From an uncultured Collinsella sp. (lineage in GTDB: Bacteria > Actinomycetota > Coriobacteriia > Coriobacteriales > Coriobacteriaceae), in the NCBI GenBank assembly GCA_900543025.1, contig UQPP01000043.1, forward strand, positions 1 to 14,395: 14,395 nucleotides of DNA, in the 5' to 3' direction. Below, piece after piece: positions 6,212-12,096 of this stretch. The notes under the pieces are model-generated. The model saw only the letters and a program-made list of their open reading frames with translations. It searched no databases and was not told the origin of the DNA. The number at the start of each line of letters is the position of its first letter. Position 1 is the first letter of the stretch. Both the position numbers and the translations under genes were made by a program.

Positions 6212-6388
6212 GATGATCTCCTTGATCGAACAAAAGTAAATAAAAAAAGAGAAGTAAGTCGCTGTCTCCTGATCACGCCGACGGGCGCAAACAGGAGCCC
6301 GGCATTCGTCTTGGTAAGCAATTCATATGCGGGCCTCCTTTCGCATCCCGGTTCCGTGGTTGGCTTAATTACCTACCGCCTTTGTGTG
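6212..6388 (-). promoter_or_regulatory. metY 5' leader, candidate cysteine-responsive attenuator
   Basis: About 175 nt of leader between the predicted start and the metY ATG. It contains a 17-codon ORF with its own strong ribosome site. A 13-nt segment covering that site (6327-6339) can pair at 11 of 13 positions with codons 8-12 of the ORF (6293-6305). The same CUCCU segment (6293-6297) can instead pair with a CAGGAG downstream (6266-6271) or with the AAGGAG of metY (6218-6223). The second Cys codon overlaps this CUCCU. A U-rich tract lies at 6242-6248. No known SAM riboswitch or T-box core is recognisable. Confidence 0.45.
6273..6326 (-). CDS. 17-residue leader peptide upstream of metY with two Cys codons
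   Basis: The peptide reads MNCLPRRMPGSCLRPSA and ends with TGA (6273-6275), 61 nt before the metY start. The ATG at 6324-6326 is preceded by AAAGGAGG with 7-nt spacing, one of the strongest ribosome sites in the window, which is the main argument that it is translated. Two of 17 codons are Cys (positions 3 and 12), rare for this composition, and the second lies in a segment complementary to ribosome binding sites. Cysteine-coding short ORFs act as cysteine-responsive attenuators in mycobacteria; a similar role here is inferred. It has no cluster of consecutive Cys codons, which weakens the analogy. Confidence 0.5.
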   Translation of the reverse strand: MNCLPRRMPGSCLRPSA

Positions 6389-6394
6389 TTTTGA

Positions 6395-6423
6395 ATAGTA
6401 CGAGCATTGTTTCCCTCGGTCAA
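6395..6423 (-). promoter_or_regulatory. metY promoter
   Basis: Minus strand TTGACC (6418-6423), spacer of exactly 17 nt, TACTAT (6395-6400). Matches are 5 of 6 and 4 of 6 to the sigma-A consensus. Predicted start is near 6388. It is the best promoter match in the window. Confidence 0.75.
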
Positions 6424-6458
6424 TCACTTAAAAGCGCTAGCCTGTTATCGGTTTTATA

Positions 6459-6468
6459 GATAGCTATC
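6459..6468. promoter_or_regulatory. Palindrome GATAGCTATC before the lysR start, possible operator
   Basis: A perfect 10-bp palindrome 16 nt upstream of the lysR ATG and about 40 nt from the metY -35. Its position fits autoregulation or the shared control usual for LysR-type regulators at divergent targets, but the classical T-N11-A spacing is not obvious. Confidence 0.35.
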
Positions 6469-6484
6469 GAAAGGACGGGCGCCG

Positions 6485-7423
6485 ATGACCCTCCAGCAGC
6501 TTCGCTTTTTGATTGCCGTGGCAGAGTCCGGTTCAATCAACGCCGCAGCTCAGCGCCTCTATACCGCACAGTCCAATATCTCCAACGCCGTCAAAAGCCT
6601 GGAGCAGGAACTTCATATCGAAATCTTTACGCGCTCTAGCCGCGGTGTTGCACTCACCAACGACGGCACCGAGCTTTTGGGTTATGCACGCCAGGTCGTA
6701 GAGCAGGCCGACATGCTCGAGGCCCGCTACGAGGACGGCGGTACACCTCAGGCCCGCCTTGCCATCTCGGCCCAACACTACGCGTTTTCGGTCGAGGCCT
6801 TTGTCAACGTAGTCGAGCGCTGCCGCGACAGCAAGTTCGAGTTCATCATGCGCGAGACCACCACATCGCAGATCATTGATGACGTCCGTGCGTTTCGCAG
6901 CGATATCGGCATTCTGTATCTGGATGACTTTAACGCCCGCGTTCTGCAGAAGGCCTTCGCCGATGCCCGTGCAAGCTTCCATCCCCTATTCGACGCGACG
7001 GTCCACGTCTTCGTTAGCGAGCGCCACCCGCTCGCACGCCGCCCTCAGCTGTCCCTTGCCGACCTCACGCCCTATACGCGCTACAGCTTTGAGCAAGGCA
7101 CCTCGAACTCCTTCTATTACGCCGAGGAACCGTTTAGCTATATTCCCTGCAACCGCAATATCCGCGTATCCGACCGCGGGACGCTCACCAACCTGCTTAT
7201 CACCTCGAACGGCTATGCGCTGTCGACCGGCGTACTCTCCAGCGAAATGCAGTGGGGCATGGCCTCGATCCCCCTGGCAGACGCCCCGACGATGCATGTG
7301 GGCTACATCATGCATGACGACCGCAAGCCCTCTCCCCTCTTGCAGCAATACCTCGACGAGCTCAACCGCATCATCCATGCCAACCAACTGTCGGAAGACG
7401 GGGTAGAAATCGTAGATTGCTAG
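6485..7423 (+). CDS. LysR-family transcriptional regulator divergent from metY
   Basis: 312 residues, a normal LysR length. The N-terminal winged helix-turn-helix is clear: MTLQQLRFLIAVAESGS, then NAAAQRLYTAQSNISNAVKS (about 19-38), LEQELHIEIFTRSSRGVALT. The remaining two thirds should form the periplasmic-binding-like effector domain, and the sequence ends with LLQQYLDELNRI. The ATG at 6485 follows AAAGGA by about 9 nt. The intergenic region shared with metY (6212-6484) makes MetY control, with a sulfur metabolite or O-acetyl compound as co-effector, the natural hypothesis. No strong terminator follows; rnhA begins 63 nt downstream. Confidence 0.93.
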   Translation: MTLQQLRFLIAVAESGSINAAAQRLYTAQSNISNAVKSLEQELHIEIFTRSSRGVALTNDGTELLGYARQVVEQADMLEARYEDGGTPQARLAISAQHYAFSVEAFVNVVERCRDSKFEFIMRETTTSQIIDDVRAFRSDIGILYLDDFNARVLQKAFADARASFHPLFDATVHVFVSERHPLARRPQLSLADLTPYTRYSFEQGTSNSFYYAEEPFSYIPCNRNIRVSDRGTLTNLLITSNGYALSTGVLSSEMQWGMASIPLADAPTMHVGYIMHDDRKPSPLLQQYLDELNRIIHANQLSEDGVEIVDC

Positions 7424-7442
7424 CCCCCGGCGGGCATGGCGC

Positions 7443-7448
7443 TACAAT
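7443..7448 (+). promoter_or_regulatory. Possible -10 element before rnhA
   Basis: TACAAT, 38 nt before the GTG start. The nearest TTGCTA (7417-7422) is 20 nt away, longer than ideal, so rnhA may instead be reached by read-through from lysR. Confidence 0.3.
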
Positions 7449-7486
7449 GGTCACTCACGCGAAACGTACCCAACGAAAGGAACCAT

Positions 7487-7972
7487 GTGAAGGTCATCAT
7501 CTATACCGACGGCTCGGCCCGATCAAATCCGGGACGCGGCGGCTACGGCGCCGTGCTCAAATACACCAACCCCGCCGGCAAGACCTTCACCTCTGAGCTT
7601 TCGCGCGGCTACGCCAAGACCACCAACAACCGCATGGAGCTCATGGCGGTCATCGTGGCACTCGAGGCGCTCAACCGCCCCTGCGACGTCGAAGTCCATT
7701 CCGATTCGCAGTACGTCGTCAACGCCTTCAACAAGCACTGGATTGACGGATGGAAAAAACGCGGCTGGAGGACTGCCAACAAGCAGCCTGTCAAAAACCG
7801 CGACCTATGGGAGCGCCTGCTTGCCGCAAAGAGTAAGCACAAAGTGGAGTTCATCTGGGTTAAGGGTCACGCCGGCCATGAGCTCAACGAGCGCTGCGAC
7901 GAGCTTGCCACCACGGCGGCCGACGGCAGCAACCTCGATATCGACACCGGCTTTAACGAGAGCGACCTGTAA
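7487..7972 (+). CDS. rnhA: Ribonuclease HI
   Basis: 161 residues, matching the usual RNase HI length of about 155. It cleaves the RNA strand of RNA-DNA hybrids (R-loops, primers) with two metal ions. All catalytic residues are visible: D8 in YTDGS, E51 in NNRMELMAV, D73 in HSDSQYV, D138 in ERCDELA, plus the assisting histidine in VKGHAGH (about 128). The basic-protrusion region is present as KHWIDGWKKRGWRTANKQPVKN is laid out in its usual place (83-104). The start is the GTG at 7487-7489, with GAAAGG ending 6 nt before it; the ATG two bases earlier is followed at once by TGA. The last 15 residues are an acidic tail. Confidence 0.96.
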   Translation: MKVIIYTDGSARSNPGRGGYGAVLKYTNPAGKTFTSELSRGYAKTTNNRMELMAVIVALEALNRPCDVEVHSDSQYVVNAFNKHWIDGWKKRGWRTANKQPVKNRDLWERLLAAKSKHKVEFIWVKGHAGHELNERCDELATTAADGSNLDIDTGFNESDL

Positions 7973-8045
7973 CGGCGTTTTCGCACGCTTTTGTGTCCTC
8001 CCGCGCTACACTCATCCTGTAAACCGAACGGCACGAGGGGGATAC

Positions 8046-9152
8046 ATGCTGCGTATAGCGACCATCGGCACATCCATGATTACCGACGACTTTATCCAGG
8101 TCGTCAACGCCAACGACCAAGCCGCGTTTGTGGGCACGCTCTCGCGCGATGCAGATCGCGGCGCCGCCTTCACCGCTAAGCACGGCGGCGAGCGTAACTT
8201 CACCGCACTTGACGAGCTTGCGTCCGCTGCCGACGTCGACGCCGTCTACATCGGCAGCCCCAACGCACTTCACTACGAGCAGGCCCTTGCCTGCATCGCC
8301 GGTGGCAAGCACGTCATCGTCGAGAAACCCTTCTGCGCCACCGAGGCGCAAGCGCTTGAGGTCTTCCGCGCTGCCGAGGCAGCAGGTGTCGTGGCCCTCG
8401 AGGCCATGCGTCCCCTCCACGATCCCGCCTTCCACGCCATCGAGGACGCCTTGGGTGAAATCGCCCCCATCCGCCGCGCCTCATTGCGCTTTGGCAAGTA
8501 TTCCTCGCGCTACAACGAGATTCTCGCGGGACGCGCCACCAATATCTTCGACTGCAATATGGCATCGGGTTCCCTCATGGATATTGGCGTCTACACCGTC
8601 GAGCCCATGGTCGAGATTTTCGGCATGCCCTCCGGCCTTACGAGCATGGCTACTCTGCTCGACCCCACCACGCGACAGCTCACGCACGGCCCCATCGATG
8701 GCTGCGGTTCCATCCTCGCCAGCTACGGCGGTGGCCGTATCTCCGTCGAGCTCGCGCACTCCAAAATTACGAATGACCTACTGCCCTCGCAGATCGAAGG
8801 CGAGCGTGGCACTATCCAGATCGACCATCTGTCCACGCCCCGCAACGTCCGCATCGACTATCGCGGCGACGTCGTACGCGGCTCGGCGACCGAGGCGCCG
8901 CGCGAACAGGGCGATAACGGCCGCGTGCTCGACCTGCCCAAATCGAGCAACACCATGGAATACGAACTCACAGACTTCATCACCGCCATCGGCGGCATCG
9001 ATAACGTCAAGGAAGAGATTTGGGAGACCCCGGCGGGACGCCACGAGCTTGGCCACTACCGCGATGTCACGCTCGTGTCACTGCGTATCATGGATGCCGT
9101 GCGACAGCAGGCGGGTATCGCCTTCCCCGCTGACTCTAACAAGCAGGCATAG
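8046..9152 (+). CDS. Gfo/Idh/MocA-family oxidoreductase
   Basis: 368 residues, full length. The N-terminal NAD(P)-binding half starts IATIGTS (4-10), a variant of the usual GxGxxG, continues with YIGSPNALHYEQA (68-80) and has the family motif VEKPF at 92-96, where the lysine is catalytic. ALEAMRPLHDP (about 120-130) and GSLMDIGVYTVEP, in the C-terminal half, place it with the dihydrodiol-dehydrogenase-like branch. Substrate unknown. The ATG at 8046 has GAGGGGG about 5 nt upstream; longer readings of the frame run through rnhA and are shadows. The acylphosphatase gene starts 2 nt after its stop, so the two are almost certainly co-transcribed. It is a different subgroup from the protein at 1-790. 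Confidence 0.93.
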   Translation: MLRIATIGTSMITDDFIQVVNANDQAAFVGTLSRDADRGAAFTAKHGGERNFTALDELASAADVDAVYIGSPNALHYEQALACIAGGKHVIVEKPFCATEAQALEVFRAAEAAGVVALEAMRPLHDPAFHAIEDALGEIAPIRRASLRFGKYSSRYNEILAGRATNIFDCNMASGSLMDIGVYTVEPMVEIFGMPSGLTSMATLLDPTTRQLTHGPIDGCGSILASYGGGRISVELAHSKITNDLLPSQIEGERGTIQIDHLSTPRNVRIDYRGDVVRGSATEAPREQGDNGRVLDLPKSSNTMEYELTDFITAIGGIDNVKEEIWETPAGRHELGHYRDVTLVSLRIMDAVRQQAGIAFPADSNKQA

Positions 9153-9154
9153 CG

Positions 9155-9565
9155 ATGGGTTTTTTCGACAAGCTTTTCTCGGGCGTCACCGGCGGCAGCC
9201 GCGAACCCCAAAAGCCCTCTGGCGTCGAGCTTGAGCTGCGCCGTAGGCTCACCGTGCTCGCAAGCGACGAGGCCACTCAAGACGCCCCGCAGCGCTATTT
9301 CCTGCGGTGGGAGGGGCAGGTCCAGGGCGTCGGTTTCCGCTTCACCAACACCAACCTCGCACAGGCGCGCTCCCTCACCGGCTGGGTGCGTAACATGGAA
9401 GACGGCTCAGTCGAGATGGAGATACAGGGAGCTCCGGCAAACATCCTATCTCATCTCGAGACGCTTCATGCCTCCTACGAGCGCATGGGAACGCGTTTTC
9501 GCCTCGTAGACGCCCAGGCCCGAGCCCCACTTGCTAATGAAGACGGTTTCACTCCTCATTATTAG
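9155..9565 (+). CDS. acyP: Acylphosphatase with N-terminal extension
   Basis: 136 residues. Residues 47-136 form a standard acylphosphatase domain, which hydrolyses carboxyl-phosphate bonds such as in acetyl- or 1,3-bisphosphoglycerate. The signature GQVQGVGFRF (54-63) gives catalytic R62, and GWVRNMEDGSVE (76-87) gives N80. The first 45 residues are extra compared with typical 90-residue family members: an amphipathic start, MGFFDKLFSGV, then a polar linker. This might tether the enzyme to a membrane or partner. The ATG at 9155 lies 2 nt after the upstream stop with only a weak GCAGG nearby, suggesting translational coupling; no better internal start exists except downstream Met codons inside the domain. 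Confidence 0.9.
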   Translation: MGFFDKLFSGVTGGSREPQKPSGVELELRRRLTVLASDEATQDAPQRYFLRWEGQVQGVGFRFTNTNLAQARSLTGWVRNMEDGSVEMEIQGAPANILSHLETLHASYERMGTRFRLVDAQARAPLANEDGFTPHY

Positions 9566-9582
9566 TATTGTGTGCTAAATAC
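9565..9582 (+). promoter_or_regulatory. Possible operator/promoter of the PerR-type gene
   Basis: GTATT (9565-9569) and AATAC (9578-9582) form an A/T-rich dyad, and TATCAT (9585-9590) is a possible -10, about 37 nt before the start codon. Fur-family genes are often autoregulated from such A/T-rich dyads, but the match to a Per box is loose. Confidence 0.3.
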
Positions 9583-9626
9583 GGTATCATTTACCTACGA
9601 CCGTTGATAGAAAAGAGGCGAGGCGC

Positions 9627-10007
9627 ATGGCGGTGCAAAGAAGGAATACCAAGCAGCGAAAGCTGGTTCTTGACGCCGTGCGCCAAAGCTATAACCATCC
9701 CACCGCCGACGAAATCTACAACGTCGTGCGCGCGCAGGATGACAAAATCAGCCGCGGTACGGTCTACCGCAATCTCAATCTCTTGGCAGATGCCGGAGAA
9801 ATCCTCTCGATCAAGACGCCGGGCGGCAGCCGCTTCGATCGCACCATCGAGCCGCACGCACATATCATCTGCACCTCGTGCAGCCGCGTCATCGACGTAC
9901 CGCTCCCCTTCGATGCCCAGCTCGACGCCAAAGCGTCCGAGCAAATCGGCTGGCACGTCACGTCGCACTACACCATCTTCGAGGGTCTCTGCCCCGACTG
10001 CCGATAG
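9627..10007 (+). CDS. perR: Fur-family metalloregulator, PerR type
   Basis: 126 residues, a compact Fur-family repressor. The DNA-binding helix region shows HPTADEIYNVV (24-34) and SRGTVYRNLNLL (42-53). Regulatory metal ligands match Bacillus PerR: H24, D71 (in RFD), H77 and H79 in PHAHIIC, and D90, where Fur proteins usually have Glu. The structural zinc site is C82/C85 (CTSC) and C122/C125 (CPDC). This supports a peroxide sensor that loses repression when a His ligand is oxidised, controlling oxidative-stress genes. The start follows GAGGCGAGGCGC closely. It is 61 nt downstream of the acylphosphatase, with its own possible promoter, and converges with a HAD phosphatase gene. Confidence 0.88.
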   Translation: MAVQRRNTKQRKLVLDAVRQSYNHPTADEIYNVVRAQDDKISRGTVYRNLNLLADAGEILSIKTPGGSRFDRTIEPHAHIICTSCSRVIDVPLPFDAQLDAKASEQIGWHVTSHYTIFEGLCPDCR

Positions 10008-10010
10008 ATG

Positions 10011-10081
10011 TTTGGGACATGCCTTAAAATCCACCTTTCCGCACTCTGCAGCAAAAAGTAGATTTCTAGACATATCCCAAA
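10011..10081 (-). repeat. Long imperfect inverted repeat filling a convergent gap, probable terminator or repeat element
   Basis: Arms 10011-10034 and 10058-10081 (24 nt each, 23-nt loop) match at 19 of 24 positions at DNA level. In minus-strand RNA four of the five mismatches become G-U wobbles, so 23 of 24 can pair; in plus-strand RNA they are A-C mismatches. Within it TAGACAT/ATGTCTA gives a nested 7-bp stem and the loop carries five T residues on the minus strand. It begins 4 nt after the PerR stop and ends 3 nt before the HAD gene stop. Confidence 0.8.
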
Positions 10082-10084
10082 TGT

Positions 10085-10882
10085 CTACTCAGCAAGTAGA
10101 CGACGCAGCTCTTCTTCGACCGTGCGCACGTAGCGGACGCGGTCGTTGATACCGCGCATGCTGGGATTGCAGCTCTCCATCAGATAGGGATGGCCCACGA
10201 CGTTAAGCATGTCGCGATCGTTCTCATTGTCGCCAAACGCCATCATCTCATCGGGCGAAATCCCCAGGGCACGACCGTAATCGGCAAGCGCGGAGCCCTT
10301 GCCCGAACCGAAACCGATAAAGTCCGTCCATTCGGTTCCCGACGTCATCACGTCGACACGGTCGCTAAAAAGGCGCTCGAAATACTCCAGGGCCGCCGGC
10401 TGATCCACCTCGGGCGTCTGGAAGGCAATCTTAATGACGTCCTCGTCGATGTCCTCGGGACGGTCGACCACCGCCACATCGCAGTGGACCTCATAGCGCA
10501 AATGGTCGACGAACGCATCATTGCCGCTCATGGTGTAGAGGTGCCCCTCACACGAAAGGGTCACGTCGGCATGGGGATACGCAACCACGGCATTCGCGAT
10601 ATCCATAGCAAGGCTACGCTCCATGGAACGCTTGACGACGGCACGCCCCTCGCTCATCACCAGGGCTCCGTTTTCGCATACATAGGCGAGCTCATCGGCC
10701 ACCGGGGTAAACAGGTAGCGCAAGCTCGCATATTGACGACCACTCGCCGGCATAAACACGATACCGCGACGATGCAGCTCATCGATAAGCTCAAAGGCCT
10801 CGGAACGCGGCTCGCGCTCCCCCGGATGCAGCAACGTGCCGTCCAAATCGCATGCAATCAGCTTGATTCCCTCAAGACCCAT
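10085..10882 (-). CDS. Cof-type HAD-superfamily phosphatase
   Basis: 265 residues, typical for HAD subfamily IIB (Cof/YidA-like) sugar-phosphate or nucleotide phosphatases. Motif I is ACDLDGTLL with D12 and D14, motif II PASGRQ with S47, motif III K195 in GSGKGSAL, motif IV GDNENDRDML (217-226). The large cap between motifs II and III is the specificity domain; its substrate cannot be read off. The ATG at 10880-10882 follows GGGGGA with about 9-nt spacing; the open frame extends upstream without a better ribosome site. A 14-bp perfect hairpin separates it from the upstream UreE-like gene on the same strand. Confidence 0.93.
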   Translation of the reverse strand: MGLEGIKLIACDLDGTLLHPGEREPRSEAFELIDELHRRGIVFMPASGRQYASLRYLFTPVADELAYVCENGALVMSEGRAVVKRSMERSLAMDIANAVVAYPHADVTLSCEGHLYTMSGNDAFVDHLRYEVHCDVAVVDRPEDIDEDVIKIAFQTPEVDQPAALEYFERLFSDRVDVMTSGTEWTDFIGFGSGKGSALADYGRALGISPDEMMAFGDNENDRDMLNVVGHPYLMESCNPSMRGINDRVRYVRTVEEELRRLLAE

Positions 10883-10913
10883 ATGCTTTCCCCCAAAGCA
10901 CCTCATCAACAGT

Positions 10914-10952
10914 AAGACGGACTTTGAATAGTTGCCTCTCAAAGTCCGTCTT
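10914..10952 (-). terminator. Perfect 14-bp stem-loop downstream of the UreE-like gene
   Basis: AAGACGGACTTTGA (10914-10927) is exactly complementary to 10939-10952, with an 11-nt loop. It lies 13 nt after the stop at 10966. The minus-strand RNA has no U-tract beyond the stem's own UCUU, so termination may be partial and the HAD gene could receive read-through. Confidence 0.75.
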
Positions 10953-10965
10953 GCTCATACGCACG

Positions 10966-11544
10966 TTAACCGCGCGCCTTCTTTACGATCGTAAAGTCTG
11001 GAGCCATACTCACAACGGCATCCGCCGCACTCGATGCAAAGCGCCGGTCCGCATCGAGTTCATGGGTAACCACCGAGAGCCGAACGCCCTCGACACCCCG
11101 GAGCATGCGGCCCAAAACAGGCTGCACCGGCGTATACATGCGCACGGTATGCTCGTCCGAGTCGCCTCGAAAAAGCGGCGCGTGCATATTGCCGATCTCC
11201 CAGCACGCATGCGCGAGCGCAATCGGGTCCATGCGGTCAACTTCGACCAAATAAACCTCGGCGCTGCGCAGGCGCACGACAACCGCCACGGGCACCATGC
11301 CCGAACGGTCGATGGCGAGCACGTCGCCGTCGGCAAGACGACCGCCGTCAGCGGAATCCAGCCGAACATCGACCGTGCGCCCCAGCACCGTCACACCCGC
11401 AAACGCGCATACATCAGCCTGGTCCCAATCGAGCAGTAGCTCGTCAACTTCAAAGACGCCGCCCAACTTCCGGCGAAGCAGGAGTTCATAGGACGGATCG
11501 TTGAGATTTCCCAAGCATGTCGTCGAAACCAAGCGTTCAGGCAT
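10966..11544 (-). CDS. ureE: UreE-like nickel metallochaperone
   Basis: 192 residues. The middle and C-terminal parts line up with bacterial UreE by eye: ADGDVLAID (71-79), VYLVEVD (97-103), ALAHACWEIGNMHAPLF (109-125), a later VLGRMLRGVEGV and ELDADRRF. H121 in EIGNMH corresponds to the conserved nickel-binding histidine at the UreE dimer interface. UreE delivers nickel to urease; the usual His-rich C-terminal tail is absent, and the end, DFTIVKKARG, is basic. An N-terminal extension of about 40 residues precedes the domain. The ATG at 11544 comes 3 nt after the stop of the SlyD-like gene, with GAGGG just before it, so they are translationally coupled. No urease subunit is visible in the window. 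Confidence 0.72.
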   Translation of the reverse strand: MPERLVSTTCLGNLNDPSYELLLRRKLGGVFEVDELLLDWDQADVCAFAGVTVLGRTVDVRLDSADGGRLADGDVLAIDRSGMVPVAVVVRLRSAEVYLVEVDRMDPIALAHACWEIGNMHAPLFRGDSDEHTVRMYTPVQPVLGRMLRGVEGVRLSVVTHELDADRRFASSAADAVVSMAPDFTIVKKARG

Positions 11545-11547
11545 ACT

Positions 11548-11976
11548 CTAACCCTCGACCTCGACGAGCTCGATATCAAAGTTGAGGTCCTTGCCGGCCA
11601 GCTCGTGGTTGGCGTCGAGCGTCACGGCCTCGGGCGTCACGTCGATGACGACGGCGGGGACGGGCATGCCGCTCGGCGTGGACAGGAAGAGCTTCATGCC
11701 CTTCTCGATCTGCTCGATGTTGGGAACCTGCTCGGCCGGGAAGGTAATAACCATCTCAGGATTGTGCTCGCCGTAGGCATCGGCAGCCGGGATGTGCACG
11801 GTCTTCTTCTCGCCCACCTGCATGTCGACAACAGCGGCGTCGAAGCCCTTGATCATCTGACCGGCGCCGCAGGTGAACTCCAGCGGCTCGCCGCGATCGT
11901 AGGAGCTATCGAACTGCGTGCCGTCGTCGAGCGTGCCGCGATAATGGGTCTTGACCTTCTTGCCCTGGTTGGACAT
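11548..11976 (-). CDS. slyD: SlyD-like FKBP-type peptidyl-prolyl isomerase
   Basis: 142 residues. An FKBP domain is split by the insert-in-flap chaperone domain typical of SlyD: THYRGTLDDGTQFDSS (10-25) and MIKGFDAAVVDMQVGEKKTV (41-60) form the isomerase part, PAADAYGEHNPEMV (63-76) leads into the insert (about 70-125), and LNFDIELVEVEG closes the fold. It speeds proline isomerisation and binds unfolded chains. E. coli SlyD also feeds nickel to hydrogenase through a His/Cys-rich tail, absent here since the protein stops right after the domain. The ATG at 11974-11976 has GGAGG 5 nt upstream. It is the first gene of a unit with the UreE-like gene. Confidence 0.92.
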   Translation of the reverse strand: MSNQGKKVKTHYRGTLDDGTQFDSSYDRGEPLEFTCGAGQMIKGFDAAVVDMQVGEKKTVHIPAADAYGEHNPEMVITFPAEQVPNIEQIEKGMKLFLSTPSGMPVPAVVIDVTPEAVTLDANHELAGKDLNFDIELVEVEG

Positions 11977-12034
11977 GGTAACCTCCGTGATAAGGGCGGC
12001 GCACAACGCAGGCCGCCGTGAACATATGGCGCTA

Positions 12035-12055
12035 ACTATACCCTAGTCATACAAT
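12035..12055. promoter_or_regulatory. Divergent -10 elements for slyD and the dipeptidase
   Basis: TATAGT on the minus strand (12035-12040) serves slyD and TACAAT on the plus strand (12050-12055) the dipeptidase; both lie at plausible distances (about 60 and 42 nt) from their start codons. The -35 elements are poor. Confidence 0.4.
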
Positions 12056-12096
12056 TCAATGACAGTTTGCAAAGAAACGCTGCAACCGGAGGAACC

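Noticed and set aside
6212..6388. SAM riboswitch or T-box in the metY leader
   Set aside because: I could not find the conserved core of SAM-I/IV or the T-box bulge sequence, although the length would allow one.
4754..6394. Long plus-strand open frame (546 codons) opposite metY
   Set aside because: It mirrors the highly coding metY strand, has Val/Gly/Asp-rich shadow composition, no ribosome site and no recognisable motif.
8128..9234. 368-codon plus-strand frame inside the second Gfo/Idh/MocA gene
   Set aside because: Ser/Pro/Arg-rich frame-shifted shadow of a gene with obvious family motifs.
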